Source of the DNA: Capronia americana | Taxonomy: Eukaryota; Ascomycota; Eurotiomycetes; Chaetothyriales; Herpotrichiellaceae | Length of the DNA: 64,000 nt | Direction: 5' to 3' | NCBI GenBank assembly: GCA_016110215.1 | Contig: JADWQD010000004.1 | Coordinates: 620,001 to 684,000, forward strand | Part shown: positions 31,456 to 42,567 of the stretch, in pieces | Layout: each line of letters opens with the position of its first letter | How positions within the stretch are numbered: position 1 is the stretch's first letter | The notes under the pieces: generated by a model | Told to the model about the DNA's origin: nothing | The model's input: only the letters and a program-made list of their open reading frames with translations | Databases searched by the model: none | Position numbers and translations under genes: made by a program

Positions 31456-33222
31456 CTATATCTTGGGCGCCGGTCTGGATGCAACGTGTGCTGGTGGCGG
31501 GATATCCATGTTCAAGTAGACGGTCTTGATCTGGGTGTAGTTGTCGAGCACCTCGCTGCCGAGCTCACGGCCGATTCCGCTCTCCTTGTACCCGCCAAAC
31601 GGCATGCTCCAGTGGACAAAGTTGAACATGTTGACCCACGTCGTACCGGCCTTCAGCTTCTTGGTCAGTCTCATCGCTCGCTGGACGTCTTTTGTGTGCA
31701 CCCCTGCTGCGAGGCCGTAGCTGGTGTCGTTGGCATACCCAATCACCTCCTCTTCAGACCGGAACTTGACAATCACCACTACGGGGCCAAAGATCTCCTC
31801 TTTCAAAATCTGTTAGAACGACAAGTACAAAATTAGCTTTCTGAGCGCCACCATCCCAAGAAATTCCTAAATGTCTTGAGAGAGATAATACGCGTACCTT
31901 CATGTCCGGAGTGACATCGGTGAAAATGGTCGGCTCGATAAAGTATCCTCCGTCGTGAGAGACTGGGCCGCCGCCCAGATGCAGTGTGGCGCCCTCTTTC
32001 TTGCCAGTGTCGATGTAGCCAAGGATCTTATTGTATTGCGGCTTGTTGATTTGCGGACCCTGGTCGGTTTCGCTACTGAAATTGCTCCCAACCTTGATTT
32101 TGGCCATGTGGGTGGTGAAGGCAGCCAAAAAGTCGTCATAAATGTCCTCATGCACGTAGATGCGGGTGCCAGCGTGACACACCTGACCAGCGTGCAGACC
32201 GATCCCAAAGATCGACCATTCTATTGCTTGGCTTAAGTCTGCGTCGGGGAACACAATGTTCTGTCGGCGTTGTCAGTCTTGAGACCATCATCACAGAGCA
32301 AACGAGGCAGAAACAACGAAGGTGAAGGGCTCACCGGGCTTTTGCCCCCAAGCTCGAGCGTGACTTTCTTAAGATTTGATGAAGCGGCCGCCTTGAGGAT
32401 GGCCCGCCCTGTCGCGGTCGACCCGGTAAACGCTACCTTGTCAATGTCCATATGGTTTGCGATCGCGGCTCCCACGGTCGGCCCAAAGCCAGACACAAGG
32501 TTCACAGTGCCCGGAGGGAATCCCGCCTCCTGGATCAGCTCACAAATTTTGAGCGCCGAGAGGGGAGTGCTTTCAGCAGACTTGATCACAACTGTGTTGC
32601 CCGTAGCCAGTGCCGGAGCGATCTTCCAAATGAACATCAGAAGTGGAAAGCTAGTGGTGGACACAAATGGATCAGCATCCGTCCATCGATGGATATATTT
32701 GGTTAGGAGACTAACTTACTTCCATGGGATAATCTGCCCACATACTCCAATAGGTTCACGGAGCGTGTATGTAACTGTCCCTGGCACCGTCGCGGCCGTT
32801 TTTCCGTAAACCTTGTCCGCCCAACCTGCAAAGTACCTCAGCGTGCCAATAGCGGCGGGAACGTCAATGGACGAGGCTTGCCTGAGGGTCTTGCCGCTGT
32901 CAGCGATCTCGATGTTTAGAATGTCCTCCTGATTCTTCTCCATGAGATCGGCCAACCGCAGCAACAGCGACCCTCTCCAGGCCGGGTCGGATTCCGCCCA
33001 TCCGCCTTCAAACGCCTGCCTGGCTGCCTTGACTGCAACGTCGACATCTTCTGCCTGGCCTTCTTCGATTGAGACCAGCAGCTTTCCAGTCGCCGGGTCC
33101 TCGACATCAAAGGTCTTTCCGGCCAGCGACTTGACGAACGCGTTGTTGATAAAAAGGCCCGTCGGAATCGAAGTGTTCCGTCCGTTGATTGTGATAGTTT
33201 TCGACAGAGATGTAGTAGCCAT
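31456..33222 (-). CDS. NAD(P)-dependent aldehyde dehydrogenase
   Basis: Four exons, complement(31456..31809, 31898..32260, 32335..32650, 32720..33222), with introns of 88, 74 and 69 nt, give 511 aa, the normal length for the family. Catalytic residues are at the expected places: N168 in IIPWNFP, E267 in LELGGKSP, and C301 in GQVCHAG, close to the N169/E268/C302 numbering of mammalian ALDH2. The residue after the nucleophile is His, whereas most family members have Cys, Ala, Ser or another small residue there. It oxidises an aldehyde to an acid. Within this cluster it would naturally take the aldehyde made by the alcohol-oxidase-type flavoenzyme at 34068-36100. No targeting peptide is evident. 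Confidence 0.92.
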
Positions 33223-34067
33223 GGCTCGTGAATATTCCTGTACCTAGTTTGCGGTGTAGAAGTCAAGCCTAACAAGGGAGGTTGAGGAACAGCGCCGGAA
33301 TCAAGTGAGGCACAAACAATATACCAGAAGTAACCGCGCAACTCACACTATTATGCAGGTAAAGGCTCGGGAAATAGCCATCTCAAGGAACGGTATGTGA
33401 TGTCTCTTGCCCCTGCACAGAATGCTCGAGGAGAGCTGGCGTGTCGAGAATGGCGGACTTTCCGTTTCCACGGCCGGATACATCCGCATCTATGGCCATA
33501 GGAGTCCAAACGGTAATCAGCGTATGAGTAATTAATTGATGGACTAATTGCATGAAGAGAGGCATCAACCGCGCATGTTACTCGGTACGTCAAAGATAAC
33601 TATTCGAACCGGATGCTGATTAATTTGCGTGTTGGGGGGTCGAGCACGAAAAGTGCTTCCGCTGCTATTTCCTAGATTCCTCCCCAGTCAGGTCTTCTTC
33701 AGGGGAACAGGATCGAGAGAGATAGGGACATTTGTGGTTCAGGTTGACAATTCCGGGTCTTACTGCCAGGAATAACCGTAAACAGCACCGTCTTTCAAAG
33801 ACTCACGCCGCTCGCATTTGTACATGGGCCATCCTGACCATATGAGGACTCTCTCTGAAATGCTATGTCCTCGGAGTGATCTGACTGATTTTTGAGAGGA
33901 GAGGAAGCCTGAAGTGTCACTACTGGTCTTTTGCCTAGGCAAAATCATGGATGACTGTGATTCTAGATTGGTAAAATGCATACCGAGTATATATAGCGAT
34001 GTTCAGGTGGAATCAAAAGCATTCCACATCCAACTCGATCTATCGGATCACAACAACAGAGCGGGCC
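33223..34067. promoter_or_regulatory. Upstream region of aldehyde dehydrogenase gene
   Basis: No gene lies in these 845 nt. CGGATACATCCG (CGG-N6-CCG) at 33475-33486 and CGGACTTTCCG (N5) about 20 nt to its left lie about 230-270 nt upstream of the ATG. The 12-nt word CGGATACATCCG recurs exactly at 42126-42137 in the regulator/DJ-1 promoter. Confidence 0.45.
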
Positions 34068-36100
34068 TCACAATTTGAGCGAGTGGAGATGAATCTCGTT
34101 CTGAGGCTGGTCCATGAAGATTCCTAGCTCGTCGGCTATAATCATGGCTGCTTTCTCGCCAATCGCCACCGCGGTGTTGTAGGTATTCGCGCCCACATTT
34201 TCTGGGGCGATCGATAAATCTAAAGCACTTGATTAGCGTTGCATCGGCCTTGGGTCAGAGCATGGATTTCCTTACCGACCACCTTCAGGTTCCTGACACC
34301 GTATACATTCAAGTTTTTGTCCACGACTCCAGCCTCTTCCCGAGGTTTCATTGCACATGTACCTAAGCTGTGCCAGGTAGTGGAAACGTGTTGCCTGATA
34401 TGATGGACGATAGCCGCGTCATCCTCTTTGCTGTACACAATATCCTTCATGCCTTGCGTGTCTTGGCCGCCGAGATCTGAATCCCGGTGCACAAGGGCAG
34501 CGTCGCTTCCCGCGCCGAACTCGGGATGATTGAGCGCTAGCTCTCCCCGGTAGTAACTCGTTCGCCGCATGATCTCTCGCGACTTCTTGTACGCCCATAC
34601 CAATGGGTCGATGTCAACTTCACGGTTCAGGAAACCTGTATCCAGATCCGGTAGGTTATCGACAGACTTTCCAGTCGCATGGATTGATCCGCGGGAGTAG
34701 GGATAAGCTGTGTATGTTGCCACGGTCATGTACTGGCCTTCCGGGACCACAGAATGGTCGCCAAAGAAACAGTTGTGCAGAGCACAAAGTACGAGGGGTT
34801 TTTCTGGCTGATCCTTGAAGTCGCGATCATAGACCTGTTTGAACTCACCGCCGATGGCATCCACTTCCTCTTGAGACGGTCGCAACTTCGAAGAGATGTC
34901 CCCCGCGTTCCAGGCACGCATTGGGTTCTTCTTGTCGATAGCGTCCATGAAGCTAACTCTGCCACTCAGGACGCCATCGATGGTCTCGTCCGGGCCAAGA
35001 TTTGTTTTGTAGGGATAAAGAAGAAGGTGGTGATCCTGTAGATTTTCGCCCACGCCAGGGAGATCAGAGACAACGGGGACCCCAATCTTGTTCAAAATAT
35101 GAGAAACTCCGATCCCAGACCGTTCGAGCAAAAGGGGTGATGCAAGGGGCCCGCATGAGACGATGACCATTCTTCTGGCCGTCACGATCCTAGCAGGTGC
35201 AGTGCTGAGCGCCGTGGAGACCTGGAAATCTGGATTAGGTGTGATCTCCACCCCAACTGCTTTCCCGTTGTGGTCAAATATAACCCTTTGGACCAAAGTT
35301 TCGACCAGGACGTGGAGATTTGGGTGAGAACCACTCTGCAACAGTGGATGAATGTAGCAATGGGCGGTATCTTGTCGCACTCCGTCGGGAGATACATACC
35401 GCGCCCATCGGGACCACCCTCCACATGCCTCTAAGTCTTGCAAATCAGCAAACTCACGTTCACCCATAGAGGTCGCTACTCTCATCCACTCATCCTCGGC
35501 CGAACTCGCACGAAATCCCTTTGTGATATGGATTGGGCCGTCATATCCATGCTTGGATCGGTCGACACCCTGGCCAAGACAATGGTACGTTTCGAGCTTG
35601 AAAGTGTCAGCACCCTCCCGCACATGCTCATAAACATGTCCGAGAACCCGACCTTGTTGAGGAGCGGACGCATGTCATTTTGATACCATCCATCGGTTTT
35701 CCAGGAATCAAAATCCACCCCCTGCGCCCTCGTGTACAACATGAAATTGATCGAGCTTCCTCCACCCAGCACATTCCCTGCTGGGATGATAGCTTCCCGC
35801 CCCAGCAGGTATTCGGAGGGCTTTGCTTTGTAGAACCGTGCAGTCTGTGTCCCGGGACGGAGATGACTGAGCAACATCACCGGATTCCGGATCGCAGGGT
35901 CGTTGTGGTTGTTCTTCCCTGACTCGATCACCAGAATTGAGAGAGACGGATCGGCCCTCGCAAGCCGTCCAGCGACCACACAGGCGGTCGCTCCGCCTTG
36001 CCCATGTCAGCCATCGATAAGCATAGGAGGGGAGAAAGAGGGTACCTCCGGCGACGACAACATCGTACTCGTCAGTCTGGATGTAATTTGCTACGACCAT
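34068..36100 (-). CDS. GMC flavoenzyme, alcohol (methanol) oxidase type
   Basis: Four exons, complement(34068..34219, 34276..35596, 35653..35996, 36046..36100), with introns of 56, 56 and 49 nt, give 623 aa. The FAD-binding start is VVVAGGGATACVVAGRLA. ARFYKAKPSEYLLGREAI and GNVLGGGSSINFMLYTR follow, which is the arrangement of fungal alcohol oxidases (methanol-oxidase group) of the GMC superfamily. The C-terminal catalytic pair is visible as His in TWHSLGTCAM and Asn in GANTYNTA. The enzyme would oxidise a primary alcohol to an aldehyde with O2, giving H2O2. Alcohol oxidases are usually peroxisomal, but the last residues here are SLKL, not a canonical PTS1, so location is open. It is divergent from the aquaglyceroporin gene, with three CGG-N7-CCG sites between them. 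Confidence 0.87.
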
Positions 36101-36652
36101 GTTTGTCTGTCCCTCTTGGTTTGAACCAAGATACCACGTCTAGACCAGACACTAAATAATCTTCCATTAATTCCTAATACACTTACACCCTGAATTATCA
36201 AACAGAATCCCTACCGACACCTCCTGAACTGATGGGCTTGCGGGAACCGGGATTCGGAGCATATCCGGGGGCACACATGAGCTTCGGAGCATTACCGATA
36301 ACAAGTTGACATACCCTTGGTTCCCTTGAGATTGTCCATCGTCAACGGGAGCTCCGCTGGGCGTACAAGGGTCTCTGCGGCAAAATCGAGAAATGGGGCA
36401 CGTGGCGGGTTGAACAAATCTGGGGTACAGATTGCGGGAGATCCGCTCCGGGGTCCGGAGGCTTGCCGAGAAAGACAGACGGATCACGAGCCTCAGATAC
36501 CTCTTGACATCGGGCTGGCAGGATTGAAATGGGTGGACTGGCCCTTGCCGTTTTAGAGAGAAATCTCTTCCAGCCAAGCTTGCGTCCCTTTGTTTCAAAA
36601 AACTTCCATAGTTGCCAGCCCCCTGTTTGCCAGCCTCGTGACAGCCACAGTC
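36101..36652. promoter_or_regulatory. Divergent promoter with three CGG-N7-CCG sites
   Basis: This 552-nt region lies between the alcohol-oxidase and aquaglyceroporin genes. Sites are CGGAGCATATCCG (36255-36267), CGGAGCATTACCG (36285-36297) and CGGAGGCTTGCCG (36456-36468). The first two are 30 nt apart and share CGGAGCAT. These are likely targets of a Zn2Cys6 factor, the best local candidate being the one encoded at 39577-41942. Confidence 0.55.
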
Positions 36653-37801
36653 ATGAAGATGGAGACGTTGGATAACAATCCTCCCCGCCTGGATACCTAT
36701 GACATCGAAACTGGTATTGCAGATGCTCTGCAGAGGCACATCACCCGGCATGTCGCGCTTCCGCCCACAATCTCGCAGCGCAGACTCAACTTCGAACACG
36801 CGAGACCGAGATGGTTCAGGGAAATGGCTGCTGAAGCGATCGGAGTCTTCTTCTTCGTGTTGGAATCACCCGGCGGGCTCATTGATCAGTCCGATGGAGC
36901 TGACGTTTGTAAAACAGATATGCAGGCATTGCCTCCATTGCGAGCTTTGTGCTGAACGGCGCTTCACCGAGTTTCAGTTCCATCTTCCAGATTGGCTGGG
37001 CCTTTGGCATTGGAATTGCCTTCGCCATCATCGCCTGCGCACCGACATCCGGTGGCCACTTCAATCCCGCCATCACCTTGTGCTTTGCGTTGTGGAAAGG
37101 ATTTCCGTGGCGCAAGGTGCCTCAGTACATCTTTGCCCAAGTGTTCGGGTCGTTCATCGCCGGTCTGCTTGTCGTTCGACAGTACAGGCAACAGATCTTG
37201 GCCTTGAAGGCGAAACTAGTCTCGGAGGGAGTGACCAACTTCAATTTTAATGGTGGACCCGGAAGCATCCTCTGCTCGTTCCCCAACCCGGACCAGACCG
37301 ACCTGGGATATTTGTTCATGACCGAGTTTTTCATCAGCAGCTTCATTGCCTTTGTCATCTGGGCCACTCTGGACCCGGCGAACCCTTTTGTCAGCCCTAC
37401 GAGCGCGCCTTTCATCATTGGCATGGTTTTTTCGGTAATGATGTAAGTTCACCCTTCCCTCGTCTCTCCTTCTTGGGAAGTGCGCACTTGATAACAACAT
37501 TTCCAGCTGGGGTTTTGCAGACATCACTCTCAGCGCGAACATGGCTCGAGACCTTGGCACTCGGATTGTCGCAGCCATATACTTTGGCGGCGATGCCTTC
37601 ACTTATCACCATTATTCTTGGATTGGGATCTTGGGAACCATCCCGGCCAGCGTTTTTGGGACCTCTATTTATGAACTGTTGATCAAAGATAGCATGGAAA
37701 GCATTGGAAAGGGCCATGCAAGCCACAGTGAGGGAGATGAGGGGCTCCTGAAGCACATCTCACAGGTACTTGGGACTTCGCAACGCCAGGAACAAGTGTG
37801 A
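36653..37801 (+). CDS. Aquaporin / aquaglyceroporin (MIP family)
   Basis: Three exons, 36653..36858, 36918..37442 and 37507..37801, with introns of 59 and 64 nt, give 341 aa. Six membrane segments are visible after a 55-residue cytosolic N-terminus. The first pore motif is canonical (GGHFNPAIT, NPA at 118-120). The second reads NMA (SANMARDLGTR, 255-257) instead of NPA. The GTR end and GGDAFTYH segment fit fungal MIP proteins of the broader-substrate type. It would let water, glycerol or another small polyol or alcohol cross the plasma membrane. Its divergence from the alcohol-oxidase gene suggests substrate uptake for oxidation. Confidence 0.88.
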
Positions 37802-38325
37802 CCACATCTCATCTGCGACCCGAGGCATAGATATTCCTATACGACGCTGTGGAGAGGTTCTGTGATACTTCAGTCTAGATATACTAGTACGTGACTGCTG
37901 TCTCTGGTCGAAAGACATCGTCTTCCACGGCCGTATCGCGAATCATGGTAGACATGCAAACCTCCGACCTGCGAATGGCTTGAAACCTATATTCCTTCCT
38001 TCCATCTTACAAACCAACCAAGAAGAGGACCTAATGCATGGCCTGTGCGAGTGTTTGGAAGTGGTTAAGGCCGATACAGTATTCACCTCCTCGAAAGAGC
38101 AAGAATGTCTCTGAATATTGTGACACGTTCGTCAGCCTGGGGGAAGATCCTCCCGATACTACGTCCTAGAGAAAGATTGACGGCCCATTCCGTCCGATTG
38201 CGGAGTTTCCGTGAGCGTTGATGCTCAATTTTTCGGTTCGTTAGTGGATGCTTCTTTTATATTACTTCTGTTCAACAATAAGAAAAGCCATGAACGAGCC
38301 TCCAGCTAGTAATATCCGAGAGGCC
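37802..38325. promoter_or_regulatory. Upstream region of cluster SDR gene
   Basis: No gene. CGGCCCATTCCG (CGG-N6-CCG) at 38181-38192 and CGGAGTTTCCG (N5) about 20 nt to its right lie about 130-150 nt upstream of the chosen ATG. The flanking bases differ from the cluster's CGGAT-type sites, so this support is weaker. Confidence 0.35.
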
Positions 38326-39320
38326 ATGACCATCTCAATCAAAGACTCTGTAGCTCTTGTGACTGCTGCGACGTCCGGCCTGGGCCTCGCGGTGGCCGAA
38401 CGACTCGCCCAAGCCGGTGCACGAGTCGTAGTGAATTATGCATCCAACAGCCCTGCCGCCGAGACAGCCGTACAGCAGCTTCTGACCAAATACCCCGGGA
38501 ATAATGACAGTCGCGCGGCCCAGAAGATCCCCAGACATATGGCAATCAAGGCCGACATGGGCCGGCGCGAGGACATCAGCGTTCTTGTTAAAAAGACGGT
38601 CGAATGTATGGGCAGGCTCGATATCGTCGTTTCCAACGCCGGGTGGACTAAATACGTTGACTTTGGCGACATTGACCAGAACGTGGACGAAAGCGTATGG
38701 GACCGTTGCTTCGCGGTCAACGTCAAGAGTCACCTGTTTCTTTTCCATGTCGCTCGAGAATACCTCCAAAATGCCCACGGCACGTTTATCATGACATGCT
38801 CAGTGGCGGGGATCAAGCCCAGCGGTAGCTCGATCGTAAGTACCCAAGCGTCCGATCTCATTCTTCCTATTAGGTTACAGTTGCTGACTGCCATTTTGAT
38901 TTCTCGAAATGTGAACAGGCCTATTCCGTCACCAAGGCCGCTCAAATCCATCTCGCCAAAGCTTTGGCCGTTGCGGCGGCCCCGTTGATCCGCGTCAATT
39001 GCGTGTCTCCTGGGTTTATGGACACGGTTGGTTTGAAAAATCCCATCTATATTGTTGACCGCAGAATAACAAACCCTGCCATGTATGGTTCAGAATTGGA
39101 TTTCCACATTTCCAAAGTCGAAGATCGACGAGGCACAGCAAAAGACATTGCTCAAGAAGCTGACCGATGTGGGCGTGAGTGACACTCCTTCCCGCTCCAT
39201 GTGTACAGCTGCCATGCTCACTTCCCCGACTAGGACGTCGCAGACCAAGTACTTCTTTTGGCCAGATCAGAGTCCGTCACAGGGGCAAATTTCGTCTTGG
39301 ATTCCGGGTTTTCCATCTGA
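38326..39320 (+). CDS. Short-chain dehydrogenase/reductase
   Basis: Four exons, 38326..38835, 38919..39026, 39094..39174 and 39234..39320, with introns of 83, 67 and 59 nt, give 261 aa. The classical SDR pattern is clear: VALVTAATSGLGLAVA (TGxxxGxG variant with TAATSGLG), LDIVVSNAG (NNAG variant), Ser in TCSVAG, and AYSVTKAA (YxxxK). The end is the family-typical SESVTGANFVLDSG. An in-frame ATG at 38290 would add 12 residues; 38326 is preferred because the SDR fold begins immediately after it. It lies in the catabolic cluster between the aquaglyceroporin and the Zn2Cys6 regulator and probably interconverts an alcohol and a carbonyl of the same substrate chain. Confidence 0.85.
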
Positions 39321-39576
39321 TGCTACATATGCAGGAGAGTTTTCAAGAGACGATCATATTCATTCATGCTTCACTCGTGGCTACCGAGTCATGGTAGCTA
39401 TACTATCGTAAGAGGATAGAATGAGCCAAAAGGGTTATGAGATATGCGACTTACTTGGAACATCCAACAAATTGATCACTGTCATCAACCCAGCTTTTCT
39501 ATCCCAATAGCCGTTGTGAGTCCAACTTTTGAAATCCGCCCGCTCTCCGAATTTTCATTTGAATCCTTCCGTGCAC

Positions 39577-41942
39577 TTACAGACTGGGCTCAAAATCACG
39601 GAGTTCATCTTCGAAGAAAGTCGACATTATCTCGTCCATACTGGGATAGCCATCCCTGGAGATGCCGCCATCGGTCATGTTCACATTTCCACCCGAACCC
39701 ATAAAGTACTCTAACATGTCAGCGCTCGTAAAAGAGTCTGCTTGGTCCGAATAGAAGGGAGGAAAGGTACCAAGACCACTATTTTCGGTCTCAAACTGAG
39801 GTCCCAGTAGGGTCTGCGAGGTCAGATCTGCATCAGCCATATCAAGTGATGATTGCTCTAAGCCCGGAGCCGATGGGGTGTCGATCGACGCTTGTGCGCT
39901 CGAAGGTCCTCCTCTGTCGCTCTGTGCAGCATTATTAAGTTTCCGAGTGAATCGCTGCATCGTGGTTGTCGAGATTCTCTCCAAGACATCGCGACTCCTC
40001 TTCGCCTCAGGCCAGTATTCCCCGGTAGCGCTGAGGACGTCCGACGTAGATCTCAGCGCTCGCACAAGAGTATCGAAGCTCACTTCATCGGCGACCCCGT
40101 CGGGCGTCCAGACGCAGTAGAACATGGTGATGACGCACAAAAAAAGGGAATGGACACTGATCCAGCTGTATTGGAGCGTGCTGTTTGTGTAAAGTCTGTG
40201 ATAGAGCAGGCTACACTTCAAGGCACTGGAGAAGCATTCTCGGAGTGCGGCCTTGGAGGGATGCTGGAAAAGAGGGCTCGGTCGGAGAACAAGCATGACC
40301 AGCTCGTGGTACTTGATTTCGCACAAGAGGTTCGTCCAGCATCGTTGGCTGCCTTCGGGATGTTGTGGTATCTCTTCCTTCCACTGCCGGAGCCGATCGA
40401 GCATGTCTTCTCTCCATTTCACGACGTCGTTGATCGCTGGTTGCGTATAAGGAGGGTATAGCCGATCGACACAGTACAAGACGCTCTTGATTTCGGAATT
40501 GAATCTTGCCAGCTTGAAGAGGTGGATTGCACTCGACATATTGGTAAGAGGTTCAATTGTCTGCCTTGACTTGGGTTGTTCTGATTCGAGATCAGTGTCG
40601 CTGACATCCAGCGGTAACTGTGAAATATAATTTTAGCTTACAGCGACGTCGAAAGCTCACATGACTTACTCTTAAATCGCATTGTTCGTCCATCAAGCCA
40701 ATTGGCCTTCCCATCAGAGTGCTCAAGGTGCGGTCAACAGTATAAGCGCACCAAAAGGCCCTCGTCCGCAACTCTTGCTCAAAGAATGAGTATACGCTCC
40801 CTGGCGCATTGCGCTGCAGACCGAGCTCTATTACCGCTGCGAGGCAATGGTAATGCAGAGTCCAGAGGCTTAAGCCAGACGATGCGTTGTGGATGGTATA
40901 CATCTGCAAAAGTAAGATACACTGAACCCCCGCAAGAGATGCTCTGTGAAGAATGCTATCAAGACGACTCATTGCAGAAGCACAATAGCCTTCCGCGGAG
41001 AGCTGCACCTTTGCTCGACGTGAAAGAATGGTAGCGCCGATGGCCAGGACCATGAAAACCTGGAATTCGGAGACGGGCCCAACCTCGACGCCATCATAAA
41101 TTCTGCGGATTGTGTCCAGATGAGTCGGTTGGTGCAAGAAGGGAAACTGGAGGTGAACGCTGTCAAAATATGCCTCGGACAGCCATCTCGCGTGTTTCTG
41201 GTCCGAAGGGAGGTCGCTTGGTTGAGCGACGAGGAGGTCTACAGGGACTGAAGGGACGCCGTGCCTCGAATCTGAAGCTGATGGCTCCTGAACCTGGATC
41301 CTTCGTCCCAACCCTGTCAAGACGAATCTGGTGAAGAAAAGTCCGCTCGAGGGCCCCAGGTACCGCAGATCCGCTCCTGTGGACACAGAGACAAGTCCCA
41401 CTTGATCGGTGATTTCGCGGAGTGACTCATCCTCCTGGGGAGAGTCGCCGTGAGGTCCTGTCTCTTGTTGCGAGTGAGATCTAGGAACGTTTGATTCATC
41501 TGTCGGCCCGCGACTCAGATCGGTGCTTGGAAGGTTCTGCCGAATAATGGACTCCAGCCATTCGATCCGCGCCTCCAGATTATGCACATAACTGACCGAT
41601 GGCTATCAATTCCACTGCCGAGCTACGTGCGTTAGGCAAGAGCTTACCTGCGAGAGAATTCGCGCGTCGCTCCTCCACCAATACAAGTCGCCCCTGCTTT
41701 TTGACACGCGCTGCAGGCAGGTGATGCCGCGTCACACTGACGAATCGTCACTTATTCCGCGGACAGGCAGGTTGACCTCTCTCGGGGTATGCGATTCGAG
41801 GACAAAGGATGCGAGGACTTACTCGGATTTTCCGTTTCTGACAGCGAAAACAAGCGGCACTGATCCGCGAGCGCGCTTTGGGTAGGCGTTGAGAGTGCTG
41901 GCTCGACGTTGCCGGAGATCTGTCGCTCGGGCCACTCTCCAT
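39577..41942 (-). CDS. Zn(II)2Cys6 transcription factor, likely cluster regulator
   Basis: Four exons, complement(39577..40617, 40670..41591, 41648..41736, 41823..41942), with introns of 52, 56 and 86 nt, give 723 aa. Spliced residues 32-59 form C-X2-C-X6-C-X6-C-X2-C-X6-C (CFRC, then CDAASPAC, then CQKAGATC), followed by a short linker and a coiled-coil-like segment (VHNLEARIEWLESII) suited to dimerisation. The fungal-specific regulatory domain (PF04082 type) follows, with HARWLSEAYFDSVHLQFPFLH, RTRAFWCAYTVDRTLSTLMGRP and LPLDVSD. A dimer of this type commonly binds CGG-Nx-CCG. Four such palindromes lie in its own divergent promoter, the nearest 34 nt from its ATG, and similar ones in other cluster promoters. 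This suggests a pathway-specific, autoregulated activator or repressor. Confidence 0.87.
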
Positions 41943-42567
41943 ATCAGCAACACAAGGGTGACAAGAAGAGTCGGACGGATAGAGTCCGTTTTAACATGGA
42001 TGATTTCTCAGTATGGAGGGAATGATTCAGCACAGCAGGTAACAGTCGTGGCGTTGGCTGAGGCCGTTTGATTGCCTGACGTACGTTCAGCGACGGATCA
42101 CATCCGCAAAGGCTGGGGGTTGGGACGGATACATCCGTCTGCAATTCTCGGATTCTAACCGAGCTCAACTCACCCAGAACAAACCTGCCCGTTCAGAAAA
42201 GGATGTCTTAAGGCATGGACATGACAAGTCAGCCAAAGTCGTTGATTAGTGGAACCCGTCCTCGCGGGCGACCATGGAGTTAGCAGCCCTGTGGCCTCCT
42301 GCACTCTGCTGACCATGACATCTGCGACTTGACACCAGCATCATGAGTCTACCAAACCAGCTCATACTTGCGAATTTATAATGCATTTTTAATCACGTCG
42401 AAGTTACCAGCTCACATTCTTGCCAAACATAGTTGTGCTGGGACTTGCAACCTGGACTATTTAACTGGCACTGGCATCGGTGAAAACATCTTGTCCGACA
42501 TCAAGCAGCTTCCCTTGTAATACTTAGAAACTGGTTCCTTCAAGTAACACCGTTGTGTTTTGCCGCC
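41943..42567. promoter_or_regulatory. Divergent promoter with dense CGG-Nx-CCG sites
   Basis: This 625-nt region lies between the Zn2Cys6 and DJ-1-like genes. Sites are CGGATAGAGTCCG (41976-41988, N7), CGGATCACATCCG (42094-42106, N7), CGGATACATCCG (42126-42137, N6) and CGGATTCTAACCG (42149-42161, N7). All begin CGGAT. Three lie within 68 nt. Confidence 0.6.
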
